Positions 14,931-21,676 are shown, counted from the first letter of the stretch. The stretch is DNA of 22,938 bases from JBJXGF01 sp046153015 (GCA_046153015.1 JBJXGF010000054.1:1-22938), one strand, 5' to 3'. Translations and numbers: made by a program. The notes: generated by a model not told the origin, from the letters alone.

Positions 14931-16078
14931 ATGGAGACGTCCGCTGGCGCTGCTGACCGGGAGGGCGAGCTCGTCGCCCTTGCCGCGTCGTTCGGGGATG
15001 TCCTCGCGGCCGCGGCTGAGCGCCACGACCGCGACGGCACCTTCGTTGAAGGGTCCTACCGCACCCTTCGGGATGCGGGGCTCCTCGCCATCGGCGTGCC
15101 CGAGGAGCTCGGCGGCCGCAGCGCGACGATCCGTGAGGTCGCGATGGTGCAGCGGGAGCTCGCGCGGCACTGCGCGTCCACTGCGCTCGCCACGTCAATG
15201 CATCAGCACCTCGTGGCGGTCGCCGCGTGGCGTTACCGCAGGGGCATGCCGGGCGCCGAGGCGCTGCTACGCCGGGTAGCGGAGGAGCGCGTCGTCCTCG
15301 TCGCGACTGGCGGAGCGGACTTCACCCGCCCCAGAGGCGACACGACGAGAGTCGCTGGCGGTTACCGGGTGAACGGGGTGAAGATCTTCGCCAGCCAGTC
15401 CCCGGCTGGTACGCTGCTGGTGACGATGTTCCCCTACCAGGACCCCGCTCAGGGCCTGCGGGCGCTGGGTATGACGGTCCCGCTGAACGCCGACGGCGTG
15501 CGCGTGGCGGTCAACTGGGACGCGCTCGGCATGCGGGGCACCGGCAGCAACGATGTGATTCGCTCGAGGACGTGTTCGTCCCCGACGACGACGTGGGCGC
15601 CGACCGTCCCTACGGGCTGATCGACCCACCCCTGCAAATCGGCGGGGCGATCGCCCAGAGCATCATCGCCGCCGTGTACCTCGGTGTCGCGGAAGGCGCC
15701 CGGTCCCACGCGCTCCTCGCCGCCGCCACCAAGGCCGATGACCCGGTGACCCAACGCCAGGTCGGCCTCATGACCCACCGAATCCGGGTCGCCGCGTGGG
15801 CGCTCGACGGGGCCCTAGCCGTCATCGGCGACGACCCTGAACCATCGATGGAGAACTTCGCCGCGGCCATGTCCGCAAAGAGAGAGATCGCGCTCGCCGG
15901 TCTCGAGGTGTGCGACCTCGCACTCGAGGTCGCAGGCGGGGCTGCCTACTTCAAAGGCTCCCCACTCGAACGAGCCTACCGGGACATCCGGGCCGTCAAA
16001 TACCACCCGCTCAGCCCCGAAGCCACACTCCTCCACCAAGGCCAACTCGCCCTCGGCATCCCCGCCGACCGCTGGTAG
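14931..16078 (+). pseudogene. Acyl-CoA dehydrogenase family gene with a 1-base frameshift
   Basis: The first frame reads METSAGAADREGELVALAAS, DAGLLAIGVPEELGGRSATI, GYRVNGVKIFASQSPAGT, WDALGMRGTGSNDVI. The second frame takes over with SLEDVFVPDDDVGADRPYGL and runs to the stop at 16076-16078 through GLEVCDLALEVAGGAAYFKG and ERAYRDIRAVKYHPLSPEAT. Loss of one base near 15562 explains it: restoring one C would give NDVISLEDVFVPDD. Together the frames give a complete protein of about 380 aa with all three acyl-CoA dehydrogenase domains. It is divergent from the related broken gene at 13166-14345. The start ATG 14931 precedes the family N-terminus. Substrate unknown. Confidence 0.75.
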
Positions 16079-16497
16079 GCCTCCGCCGCTCACCAGCGGC
16101 GCCCCCTCACGCCACCGAAGCGATGCGGCCCCGTCCTTCGGTGTGCGACACCCCATGTCGGGTGGCACGCGTCACCAACGGTCACCGGTCTTCTCCCCAG
16201 CGACGACACGACGGCCGCACACTCCGGCCCAAGTGTGCGGCTCACCGCCGTGGATCGTCCGCTCGTATCCGGCCAAACATGCGTGCTCCCCGCTCAGGCC
16301 ATTCTTAACAAGCCGCCGCGGATCGTGACAAGATGGCCCCCAGCGGGCAGCGATCGTTGCGGTCCGCGGGCAGAAGCCGCCGGCCGCCAATGCGCTGACG
16401 CACACACTTCGCGCCACAAGCTCCTCCAGCAGCCGCTGTTCAGACCTGGCCGTCCACCACGAGCGGCTGTGTTCAGGCCTGAAGACAGCCCACATTG

Positions 16498-16821
16498 GTG
16501 ACCACCGATAGCGCAGTCGATCCTCTCGGCGCGAGCGCCGAACGCGCCAAGACTGAGTGCCACACCTCGCCGGAGGATGGACCGGTCTTGCCCGAGATCG
16601 ACCCGAAGGATGATATGCGGTTGGGTGCTGTGGCGTTCGCTACGACGAGACTCATCGCGCGCGCTGCAGCCGCCGTCAGCGCGCTTCGGGCGCAGCTCGA
16701 CCAGGCCAAGCAGAAGCGGACGGCGCCAACTCCCGCATCCACGTGGGCGATGTTCCGCCCCACCCGCCGCGGCGTCGCCGAACATCACTGCGGAGGGTGC
16801 CGCCGGAGCCCGCTCTCATGA
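16498..16821 (+). CDS. Possible small hypothetical protein
   Basis: About 107 aa starting at GTG 16498. The middle has balanced, charged composition (CHTSPEDGPVLPEIDPKDD, then RLIARAAAAVSALRAQLDQA with a helix-like pattern) unlike most shadow frames, but the tail turns Arg-rich. There is no clear Shine-Dalgarno and no recognised family. It could equally be chance. Confidence 0.22.
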   Translation: MTTDSAVDPLGASAERAKTECHTSPEDGPVLPEIDPKDDMRLGAVAFATTRLIARAAAAVSALRAQLDQAKQKRTAPTPASTWAMFRPTRRGVAEHHCGGCRRSPLS

Positions 16822-16886
16822 GGCCGGCTGAGCCGCGCGGCAGCGGCCACGTCCGTTCCAGACCACGAGCGCTGCACACCGCTTCG

Positions 16887-16905
16887 CTTGCGCCGTTCGC
16901 GCAAG
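16887..16905. promoter_or_regulatory. Conserved inverted repeat upstream of xis (element 1)
   Basis: CTTGCGC-CGTTC-GCGCAAG is a perfect 7-bp inverted repeat with a 5-base loop, about 200 bases upstream of the excisionase-like gene. The same motif (TTGCGC-TGTTC-GCGCAA) occurs upstream of the paralogous gene at 20108-20124. Conservation in both elements suggests a binding site or RNA hairpin. Confidence 0.5.
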
Positions 16906-17102
16906 TGGACAGTCTGTGCCGTTCGTTGACACGTTGTCAGTCGGTGAGACGGTGGACCCAGGAGACGAGGGGACGCGCCGCCGGGTCGTCGGCGACGAGG
17001 AGGCGCACGCGGCGCGACGGCGTCTATCGATGAGCAGATCCTGAGCGGGCGACTCGTGCCGGCGTTGTCGAACGACGGCACCTCGACGCGCTTAGCCACG
17101 GC

Positions 17103-17333
17103 ATGCGACGAGCGACCACGACTCATCCTCCGACCGCGCCACTCCAGCTGCTCACGCTGCGCGAGGTGTCCGCCTTGCTGCGGGTCGAGCCCCGCTATGT
17201 GTACCGACTGGTCAACGAGCGGCGCATCCCGCACCTGAAGCTGGGGCACTACCTCCGCTTCGACGCCGTCGAGATCGACGACTGGCTTCGTACGGCTCGC
17301 CGGGGGCCGGGCAGTACCACGAATTGCACCTGA
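17103..17333 (+). CDS. Excisionase-family HTH protein (element 1)
   Basis: 76 aa. The core LTLREVSALLRVEPRYVYRL, then VNERRIPHLKLGHYLRFDAV, then EIDDWL, is the winged helix of the excisionase/MerR-like DNA-binding family (HTH_17 type). Such proteins bind att arms and steer integrase toward excision, or act as small regulators. It is nearly identical through the core to the gene at 20196-20465. Its tail differs: after RTAR it runs straight into the antisense of the decayed 82-aa gene (GPGSTTNCT), showing a deletion of roughly 200 bases relative to the other copy. The HTH is intact, so it may still function with the integrase at 18235-19551. No strong ribosome site is seen. Confidence 0.8.
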   Translation: MRRATTTHPPTAPLQLLTLREVSALLRVEPRYVYRLVNERRIPHLKLGHYLRFDAVEIDDWLRTARRGPGSTTNCT

Positions 17334-17509
17334 CCGTCGTCGTCGATGGCCACGATGCGCACGACCGCACGCGCCTTCTTGTTGCCGACCAGGAGCATCG
17401 CCCCGACGACGACCTGCGAGGGCTTCGCGGCGTCGGACAGTCTCGACTAACCGAGGCCATCGTCATCCATGGCGTTGAGGTCGGCGATCAGATCGAGTGC
17501 TCGTTCCAA
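17305..17509 (-). pseudogene. Decayed copy of the 82-aa gene
   Basis: Clearly homologous to the intact gene at 20560-20808. The first codons align as TTG (17509) instead of ATG, and codon 21, Trp in the intact copy, is TAG (17447-17449). The remaining homology continues to about 17305, where the 3' end is cut and overlaps the tail of xis. No full-length product is possible. Confidence 0.75.
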
Positions 17510-17585
17510 TGATCGAGGGCCTCCCGAGCCTGTCCGCTCGCCCCGATCACAGGGGGTGCGCCGGTCCGAGCCCGCAATGCGCAGA

Positions 17586-17622
17586 GCCCGGTGGCTCCTC
17601 GTAACGGGGGAGAACACCGGGC
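17586..17622. repeat. Conserved nested hairpin, element 1 copy
   Basis: GCCCGGTG (17586-17593) pairs with CACCGGGC (17615-17622), with an inner CTCC/GGAG stem. The same structure with a changed loop is at 20475-20507. The outer arms are conserved and the top loop differs, as expected for a selected RNA structure or terminator. It lies between the 3' end of the DUF3800-like gene and the decayed 82-aa gene. There is no T-tract. Confidence 0.55.
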
Positions 17623-17680
17623 CCACTTCCGACTCCGAGCGGAATCGACTCCATCAGTATCGGCCCTCGGGCCGCGAAAC

Positions 17681-18238
17681 TCAACCCCTTTGGCCGACGA
17701 CCGTCCGGACCTCGGTTATCGTACGAACGATCCGGCGCCAGTCGCGCCCGGCCCCTTCAGCCCAGCCCACGGCGTCGGGGAGCGCGAGCAACGGCTCATC
17801 ACGCGAGCCCCGATGCTCGTAGGTGGGACGCCCGCTCCCGGCGAGCGCTCGTGCGATGGTCAGCCGATCTCTTCGATCGCGCGCCGGGCCTCGAGAGTCG
17901 ACCACGACCGCCAGCACGGGCCGGGTGAGGGCGTCCCCGATCAGCACCTCCAGGCAGCGATCACGGACCGGCTGGTCGTCGGATCTACGGTCGTACGCCG
18001 CCTGGTACACGGTCGCCGAGACCATGAGCGAGACGATCACGTGCAGGATCTCACGGCGGCGCTTCTCGCCCTCCGCCGAGAGGTGGAGGCGCCGCTGTCC
18101 CCGGGGAATCTGCGCATTGATCGAGCGAGCCACCGATGCAAGTGCCTTGGTCGGCACCGCCACCGCGGTCAGGCGGTAGAGGCCGTCGGTGCGAATGCTC
18201 TCGTCGACGAAGAGGTGGAAGGGCCCGCTTGCGCTCAT
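17681..18238 (-). CDS. DUF3800-like protein
   Basis: 185 aa, intact. The N-terminal FHLFVDES (Asp12, Glu13) followed by a second strand GLYRLTAVAVP, a conserved His52 (RRLHLSAEGEKRR), VVVDSRG around 112-117 and the C-terminal LLALPDAVGWAEGAGRDWR (Asp155) match the DUF3800 pattern, a predicted RNase H-like fold rich in acidic residues. The biochemical role is unknown; the family is common on mobile elements. Its ATG overlaps the integrase stop by four bases (ATGA at 18238-18235), so it is translationally coupled to the integrase. That position suggests a role in element maintenance, host interaction or defence rather than random cargo. In the second element this place is taken by an unrelated 125-aa gene. 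Confidence 0.75.
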   Translation of the reverse strand: MSASGPFHLFVDESIRTDGLYRLTAVAVPTKALASVARSINAQIPRGQRRLHLSAEGEKRRREILHVIVSLMVSATVYQAAYDRRSDDQPVRDRCLEVLIGDALTRPVLAVVVDSRGPARDRRDRLTIARALAGSGRPTYEHRGSRDEPLLALPDAVGWAEGAGRDWRRIVRTITEVRTVVGQRG

Positions 18239-19551
18239 GCCGCGCCGAGGACGGCGTCGATGCGGTCGTTGGCCAGCGCCTCGTCGCCCACGAGCGCGCC
18301 GACGTAGGTGGACACCAATGTGTCGACGCCGTGTCCGAGACGCCTGGCGACCTCACCGAGGGGCGCCCCGGCGCGCAGCCAGGTGGTGGCAGCGGCGTGG
18401 CGGCAGTCGTAGACGCGCAGCGACGGCTGGCCGATCGAGCGCAGCGCGCGCTGCCAGGCCCGCGCCCAGTTGGAGTGGGTGGGCCGACGGCCCGAGCGGG
18501 TGCGGAACAGCAGCTCGTCGGGACCGATCCCCCGCTCGGCGACCCAGGCCCGCAGACGCTCGACCAGCACGGGTGGGATGGGCACGGATCGGGGCCCGGT
18601 CTTCGGCTCTCCCGACTCGTCGAAGGCGATGTCTGCCTCGACGACGTCGAGCCGGCCCCAGCCTGCTGCGGGGAGCTGCAGCGCCCGGGGACGGAGCATG
18701 ACGACCTCGGACGGACGGAGGCCCGCGTAGTAGGCCACCGCGGTCATCAGTTGGTACGTGCGGCTGCCGGGCTGATGGGTGGCGATGGCGTCGATGGCGC
18801 GGGCCATGGTGTCGGGGTCGGGCAGGCGACGGACGTCGACACCACGCCGCACTTTCGCCGCCTTGCGGCGCCGACGCCCGGCGACGGCGGGCGGCCACGG
18901 GTCGAAGGGGATGATCTGGAGCTCGGCGGCTCGGCCGACACAGGCCCGACCGACCTTGCGGAAGCGGGCCGCGGTGGACGGTGCGAGCGGCTGTCCGCGG
19001 TCGCCGACGCCGAGGCGCACATCGACCGCGGCGAGCACGTCGCGACGCAACGCGCTGAGCGGCAGGCCGTGCTGGTCGAGCCAGCGCTCGCAGGGCCCGT
19101 CGTCGACGGCGGCGCCAGGCTCGAGGGTGCGCACCAGATGCGAGCGGAGGCCGGCGGGCGCCGAAGCGGCCGACGGGTCGACCACCAGTGGCACGACCCG
19201 CGTGAGCGCTTCCACCGCCGAGCGCCGGGTTCGAGGCTGCCACTCCGCCCACTGCTCGGCCAGCCAGCGGCGAGCCCACTGGTGGAACGGCTGGTCGCCG
19301 GGCAGGGGCTGCCAGCTCGCCGGCTCGCCGGTGCCGACGTCGAAGGGCTCCCCCCGGCGTTGAGCCTCGATCAACAGCGAGCGGAACCGCTCGGCCTCGA
19401 CCCGGGCGCGAAACGAGCGAGAACGCTGGGGCCCGTCGACCGCCCAGCGCACGATCCACGGCCGCTTGGTGCGCTCCGAGGTGGCGCGGCGCTGCACGCC
19501 GAACACCTTCACGTCCTGCACCGGGCGGCGGGTCGCCGTTGGGAGGGCCAT
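18235..19551 (-). CDS. int: Tyrosine recombinase / integrase
   Basis: 438 aa. An N-terminal arm-binding/SAM-like region is followed by the catalytic domain. Catalytic set: Arg279 (YYAGLRPSEV), Lys317 (GEPKTGPRS), Arg384 in VYDCRHAAATTWL, where the usual first His is Tyr381, His407 in RRLGHGVD, and nucleophile Tyr416 in TLVSTYVGAL. The Tyr-for-His change is common in actinobacterial integrases and need not abolish activity. It reads away from attR, with its start 58 bases inside the element, and catalyses insertion into and excision from tRNA-Arg. It is translationally coupled to the DUF3800-like gene. The ATG at 19551 has no Shine-Dalgarno, so expression may be leaderless or start further in. 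Confidence 0.93.
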   Translation of the reverse strand: MALPTATRRPVQDVKVFGVQRRATSERTKRPWIVRWAVDGPQRSRSFRARVEAERFRSLLIEAQRRGEPFDVGTGEPASWQPLPGDQPFHQWARRWLAEQWAEWQPRTRRSAVEALTRVVPLVVDPSAASAPAGLRSHLVRTLEPGAAVDDGPCERWLDQHGLPLSALRRDVLAAVDVRLGVGDRGQPLAPSTAARFRKVGRACVGRAAELQIIPFDPWPPAVAGRRRRKAAKVRRGVDVRRLPDPDTMARAIDAIATHQPGSRTYQLMTAVAYYAGLRPSEVVMLRPRALQLPAAGWGRLDVVEADIAFDESGEPKTGPRSVPIPPVLVERLRAWVAERGIGPDELLFRTRSGRRPTHSNWARAWQRALRSIGQPSLRVYDCRHAAATTWLRAGAPLGEVARRLGHGVDTLVSTYVGALVGDEALANDRIDAVLGAA

Positions 19552-19577
19552 GGGAGGAGACTACGTCAAGCCCTGTG

Positions 19578-19606
19578 ACAGTGCCTCTCAACAGGCAGAA
19601 CACTGT
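19578..19606. promoter_or_regulatory. Inverted repeat between int and attR
   Basis: ACAGTG (19578-19583) and CACTGT (19601-19606) form an outer stem, with GCCT/AGGC (19583-19586, 19593-19596) inside. It lies in the integrase 5' region right at the element end, where arm-type sites or an operator controlling int would be expected. The role is inferred. Confidence 0.4.
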
Positions 19607-19609
19607 GAA

Positions 19610-19701
19610 AGAGCAGCGGCCTCCGGGGCCGTGTGCGCAGGTTCGAATCCTGCCGAGGGCGCTCCCCGATTCCCGCCCTGACCAGCGCAAACCCGCAGGT
19701 C
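19610..19701 (+). repeat. attR with partial tRNA-Arg copy
   Basis: The 92-bp repeat of 10916-11007 with one mismatch (G19627 for A10933, tRNA position 38). The part up to 19661 is a 3' tRNA-Arg fragment that lacks the acceptor 5' strand and the 5' half of the D arm, so it is not a tRNA gene. It probably also serves as the left site of the second, eroded element. Confidence 0.92.
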
Positions 19702-20195
19702 TGGGCCGAGTGCGTCCTCACTCCCTCCGATTCCCCCCGTTCCCGGTGCGCTTGGAGGAGATTGGGACGAAGCGGTTCGTTCGCGGTTCCCAGGGGTCAC
19801 CAGAGGTCGGCGACGAGAGACCGCGTCGCCAAACGCCGCACGAGGCGAGCCGGCGTCAGCACCCACCCACCCGACGACGGTCAACGGGACGGCCACCCGC
19901 CGCAACCGTCCGCGGAGGACGAAGAACGCAAGGCCGACCACCGCGGCCCCCACGTCGGATCGTCGCATCGCACGCACCCGTTCCACATCGCCGCGAGTCC
20001 GAACATCCCTCGTCGAGACCTCGTCAGAGGATGTTCGCCGAGGAGCCGCCTGAGCGGCGCGAAGGACACGGAGCGGTCGCCGCGTGAGCGCGTGACGAAG
20101 GTTTCGCTTGCGCTGTTCGCGCAACTGGACAGTCGGTGAGCGCAACTCGCGCCAGCGTTGTCGAACGACGACACCTCGATGCGCTTAGCCACGGC
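19702..20195. other. Left end of the second element, upstream of its xis
   Basis: The first ~70 bases resemble the bases that follow attL in element 1 (shared CCGATTCCCCC and GAGGAGATTGGGA runs). An inverted repeat TTGCGC-TGTTC-GCGCAA is at 20108-20124, matching 16887-16905. A minus-strand frame around 19968-19780 (MRRSDVGAAVVGLAFFVLRG) has a hydrophobic start and could be a tiny membrane protein, but support is weak. No other gene is seen. Confidence 0.4.
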
Positions 20196-20465
20196 ATGCG
20201 ACGAGCGACGACGACGACGCCTCTCACCACGCCACGCGAGCTGCTCACGCGGCGCGAGGTGTGTGCCTTGCTGCGGGTCGAACCGCGCTACGTGTACCAA
20301 CTGGTCAACGAGCGACGCATCCCGCACCTGAAGCTCGGGCGCTACCTCCGCTTTGACGCCACGGAGATCGACGGTTGGCTGCGTGCGTCGCGACGGCCAG
20401 CGGCGCCGCATGCCAGCGCCGTCAGGCTCCCGGCGAGCGACGAGGCGCGCCGCACGACGCCCTGA
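20196..20465 (+). CDS. Excisionase-family HTH protein (element 2)
   Basis: 89 aa. The core LTRREVCALLRVEPRYVYQL, then VNERRIPHLKLGRYLRFDAT, then EIDGWLRASRR, is the HTH_17/excisionase winged helix, nearly identical to the copy at 17103. It keeps a 30-residue low-complexity tail ending DEARRTTP that the other copy lacks. I start at ATG 20196, matching the MRRATTT start of the paralogue; an in-frame upstream start at 20136 is less likely. Its own integrase is gone, so it could only act on the element-1 integrase or as a regulator. It is divergent from the two-gene operon to its right. Confidence 0.78.
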   Translation: MRRATTTTPLTTPRELLTRREVCALLRVEPRYVYQLVNERRIPHLKLGRYLRFDATEIDGWLRASRRPAAPHASAVRLPASDEARRTTP

Positions 20466-20474
20466 CGCGCAGAA

Positions 20475-20507
20475 CCCGGTGGCTCCTCGGATCGGGAGAA
20501 CACCGGG
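20475..20507. repeat. Conserved nested hairpin, element 2 copy
   Basis: CCCGGTG (20475-20481) pairs with CACCGGG (20501-20507), with an inner CTCC/GGAG stem, starting ten bases after the xis stop. It is positioned as a terminator shared by xis and the convergent 82-aa gene, although it has no T-tract. Confidence 0.55.
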
Positions 20508-20559
20508 CCCACTCCCGACCCCGAGCGGAGTCGACACCGCCAGAATGGCGGCGGCTCGG

Positions 20560-20808
20560 TCAGCCGTGCGTCGCCGCCAACAGGTGCAAGTTCTTCGACA
20601 CCGGGCCGGGTAGTACCACGAAGTGCACCTGGCCGTCGTCATCGACGGCGACGATGCGGACCACCGCCCGCGCCATCTCGTTGCCGGCCAGGAGCATCGC
20701 CCCGACGACGACCCGTGAGGGATCGGCTGCGTCGGACAGCGTCGACCAGCCGAGGCCGTCGTCGTCCATGGCGTTGAGGTCGGCGATCAGATCGAGTGCC
20801 CGTTCCAT
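20560..20808 (-). CDS. Conserved small acidic protein, 82 aa, unknown function
   Basis: Seen: MERALDLIADLNAMDDDGLG, then WSTLSDAADPSRVVVGAMLL, then a C-terminal beta-rich part (AVVRIVAVDDDGQVHFVVLP, then GPV). A perfect AAGGAGG lies seven bases upstream of the ATG, one of the best ribosome sites in the window, so it is well translated. It is the second gene of a two-gene minus-strand operon, 24 bases after the 125-aa gene. I do not recognise a named family. A decayed copy in element 1 (17305-17509) shows it belongs to the element's core module. The acidic N-terminal half followed by a beta sheet might suit a partner or antitoxin-like protein, but that is speculation. Confidence 0.7.
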   Translation of the reverse strand: MERALDLIADLNAMDDDGLGWSTLSDAADPSRVVVGAMLLAGNEMARAVVRIVAVDDDGQVHFVVLPGPVSKNLHLLAATHG

Positions 20809-20832
20809 GGCGAGGCCTCCTTCCGCAGTCGT

Positions 20833-21210
20833 CTACGGCTCATGATACGGATTCTCGACCGTGCGATGAGCGCAGCCGAGCAGGGCGGCCACCCCTGGAT
20901 CGAGATCCGGGAGGACCACCGTGAAGTGCTCCGTGCTCCGTCCCGTCGCCTCCAGCCCCAAGCCGGCGCGCCGCAACGCCCCGACGGTGACCACGCTGAG
21001 CCGTGCGAAGCGGACGAGCGGGCTGCGCTGGGCGAGTTCGTCGAACGGCATGCTCCGCACCGCGAAGACCGAGATGCCGTACACCCCGTAGATCTTGTCC
21101 ATCCGCTCGGCGTCGGACCGGACGAGTCCGGCGTCGAGATCGCCGCCTCGAACGACGACGACCGTGTCGTCGTCGAGGACATCATCCGGACGCACGTATC
21201 GCTGCTTCAC
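20833..21210 (-). CDS. Conserved small protein, 125 aa, unknown function
   Basis: I start at GTG 21210 (MKQRYVRPDDVLDDDTVVVV), preceded by AGAGGGG at four bases; the reading frame extends further upstream only into an integrase remnant. Features: an acidic start, RGGDLDAGLVRSDAERM, YGVYGISVFAVR, DELAQRSPLVRFARLSVVTV, TEHFTVVLPDLDPGVAAL, and a Cys/His tail GCAHRTVENPYHEP. The composition and regular strand/helix alternation are those of a real folded protein. No named domain is recognised. It heads the operon with the 82-aa gene and occupies the slot next to the integrase that in element 1 holds the DUF3800-like gene. Confidence 0.7.
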   Translation of the reverse strand: MKQRYVRPDDVLDDDTVVVVRGGDLDAGLVRSDAERMDKIYGVYGISVFAVRSMPFDELAQRSPLVRFARLSVVTVGALRRAGLGLEATGRSTEHFTVVLPDLDPGVAALLGCAHRTVENPYHEP

Positions 21211-21261
21211 GAACCCCTCTTCTCGATCCGGCACTGAGCGGTCGCGGTCAGCCCGCGAGAA

Positions 21262-21324
21262 GTCGACGCCGTGCCTGAGAAGCCGAGCGACCTCACCGAG
21301 GGGCACCCCGGCGCGCAGCCAGGT
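21262..21324 (-). pseudogene. Integrase fragment of the second element
   Basis: About 63 bases encode TWLRAGVPLGEVARLLRHGV, aligning with TWLRAGAPLGEVARRLGHGV of the integrase at 18235-19551. Everything upstream (N-terminus and most of the catalytic domain) and the nucleophile region are absent. The 125-aa gene follows, as a co-oriented gene follows int in element 1. Confidence 0.8.
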
Positions 21325-21403
21325 ACGGCACCTGTAACTCTCGGTGCTGGACTTCTCGCGTTTCGTGGTCCACGAGGAAGCGGTGCCGTGCTGAGATCAC
21401 CAC

Positions 21404-21607
21404 ATGGCAGTCGATCCGCTCGTAGTCGCTATCGCCGCGTACGGCGCAGTTCGAGCCGCGGGCAGGGAGCCTGGCCGCCGGAAGGACGGCAAGCTCCGAA
21501 CCTGCGGCCGGTTGACGAAAGATGGGAAGCAGTGCCGACGTAAGGACAACGCCGACGGCAAGGGCTGTGCACTCCATCGAGGCGGCAAGAGGATCGCCAA
21601 GCGCTGA
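21404..21607 (+). CDS. Small Cys/His-rich protein, possible zinc-binding
   Basis: 67 aa: a short hydrophobic N-terminus (MAVDPLVVAIAAYGAVRAAG), then a basic segment and LRTCGRLTKDGKQCRRKDNA, then DGKGCALHRGGKR. The spacing Cys...GKQC...GC-x2-H-x-GG is seen in small phage and mobile-element proteins that probably bind one zinc ion. The function is unknown. No strong ribosome site precedes the ATG. It lies on its own between the second element remnant and the Mrr-like fragment. Confidence 0.55.
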   Translation: MAVDPLVVAIAAYGAVRAAGREPGRRKDGKLRTCGRLTKDGKQCRRKDNADGKGCALHRGGKRIAKR

Positions 21608-21676
21608 CGCAGCACGAGTGAAGCGCACCCACGCAACGTCACCGTTTCGATGCTTTGCGTACGGCATCCTGTCCCG

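Larger units (their letters stand above)
16079..17102. other. Long gene-poor stretch of the element
   Basis: About 1 kb with no recognised gene. The only frame with protein-like composition is the possible small ORF at 16498-16821. The right end (about 16880-17102) shares a hairpin and flanking bases with the region upstream of the second excisionase gene at 20.1 kb. The rest shows nothing I can name. Confidence 0.35.
10916..19701. mobile_element. Integrative element in tRNA-Arg(CCG), 8.7 kb
   Basis: The element is bounded by the 92-bp att repeats and carries a tyrosine recombinase whose start lies 58 bases inside the right att copy, plus an excisionase-like HTH protein. Cargo runs from the left: DUF6188-like and unknown gene remnants, an intact methyltransferase, two divergent frameshifted acyl-CoA-dehydrogenase-family genes, a possible small ORF, then the xis / decayed 82-aa gene / DUF3800 / int end. 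No conjugation, replication or phage structural genes are seen. It is probably an integrated island or satellite-type element that depends on another system for movement, or is no longer mobile. Several broken cargo genes point to age. Confidence 0.88.
19610..21324. mobile_element. Remnant of a second, related integrative element in tandem
   Basis: From the att copy rightward the order mirrors the ends of element 1: shared left-end sequence, conserved inverted repeat, xis, hairpin, 82-aa gene, a second small gene, then about 60 bases of an int gene in the same orientation. No third att copy was found to the right, so the right end, including nearly all of the integrase, has been deleted. Confidence 0.7.

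Noticed and set aside
16293..16788. 164-residue minus-strand frame in the gene-poor stretch
   Set aside because: Arg/Gly/Ala/Ser-rich with no motif; antisense to the slightly better plus-strand candidate and probably non-coding.
19610..19661. Second tRNA-Arg gene
   Set aside because: Only the 3' part is present; the acceptor 5' strand and half of the D arm are replaced by element sequence, so it is an att copy.
18353..19690. 445-residue minus-strand frame overlapping the integrase
   Set aside because: It is a shifted-frame shadow of the integrase, which has the full catalytic residue set in the other frame.
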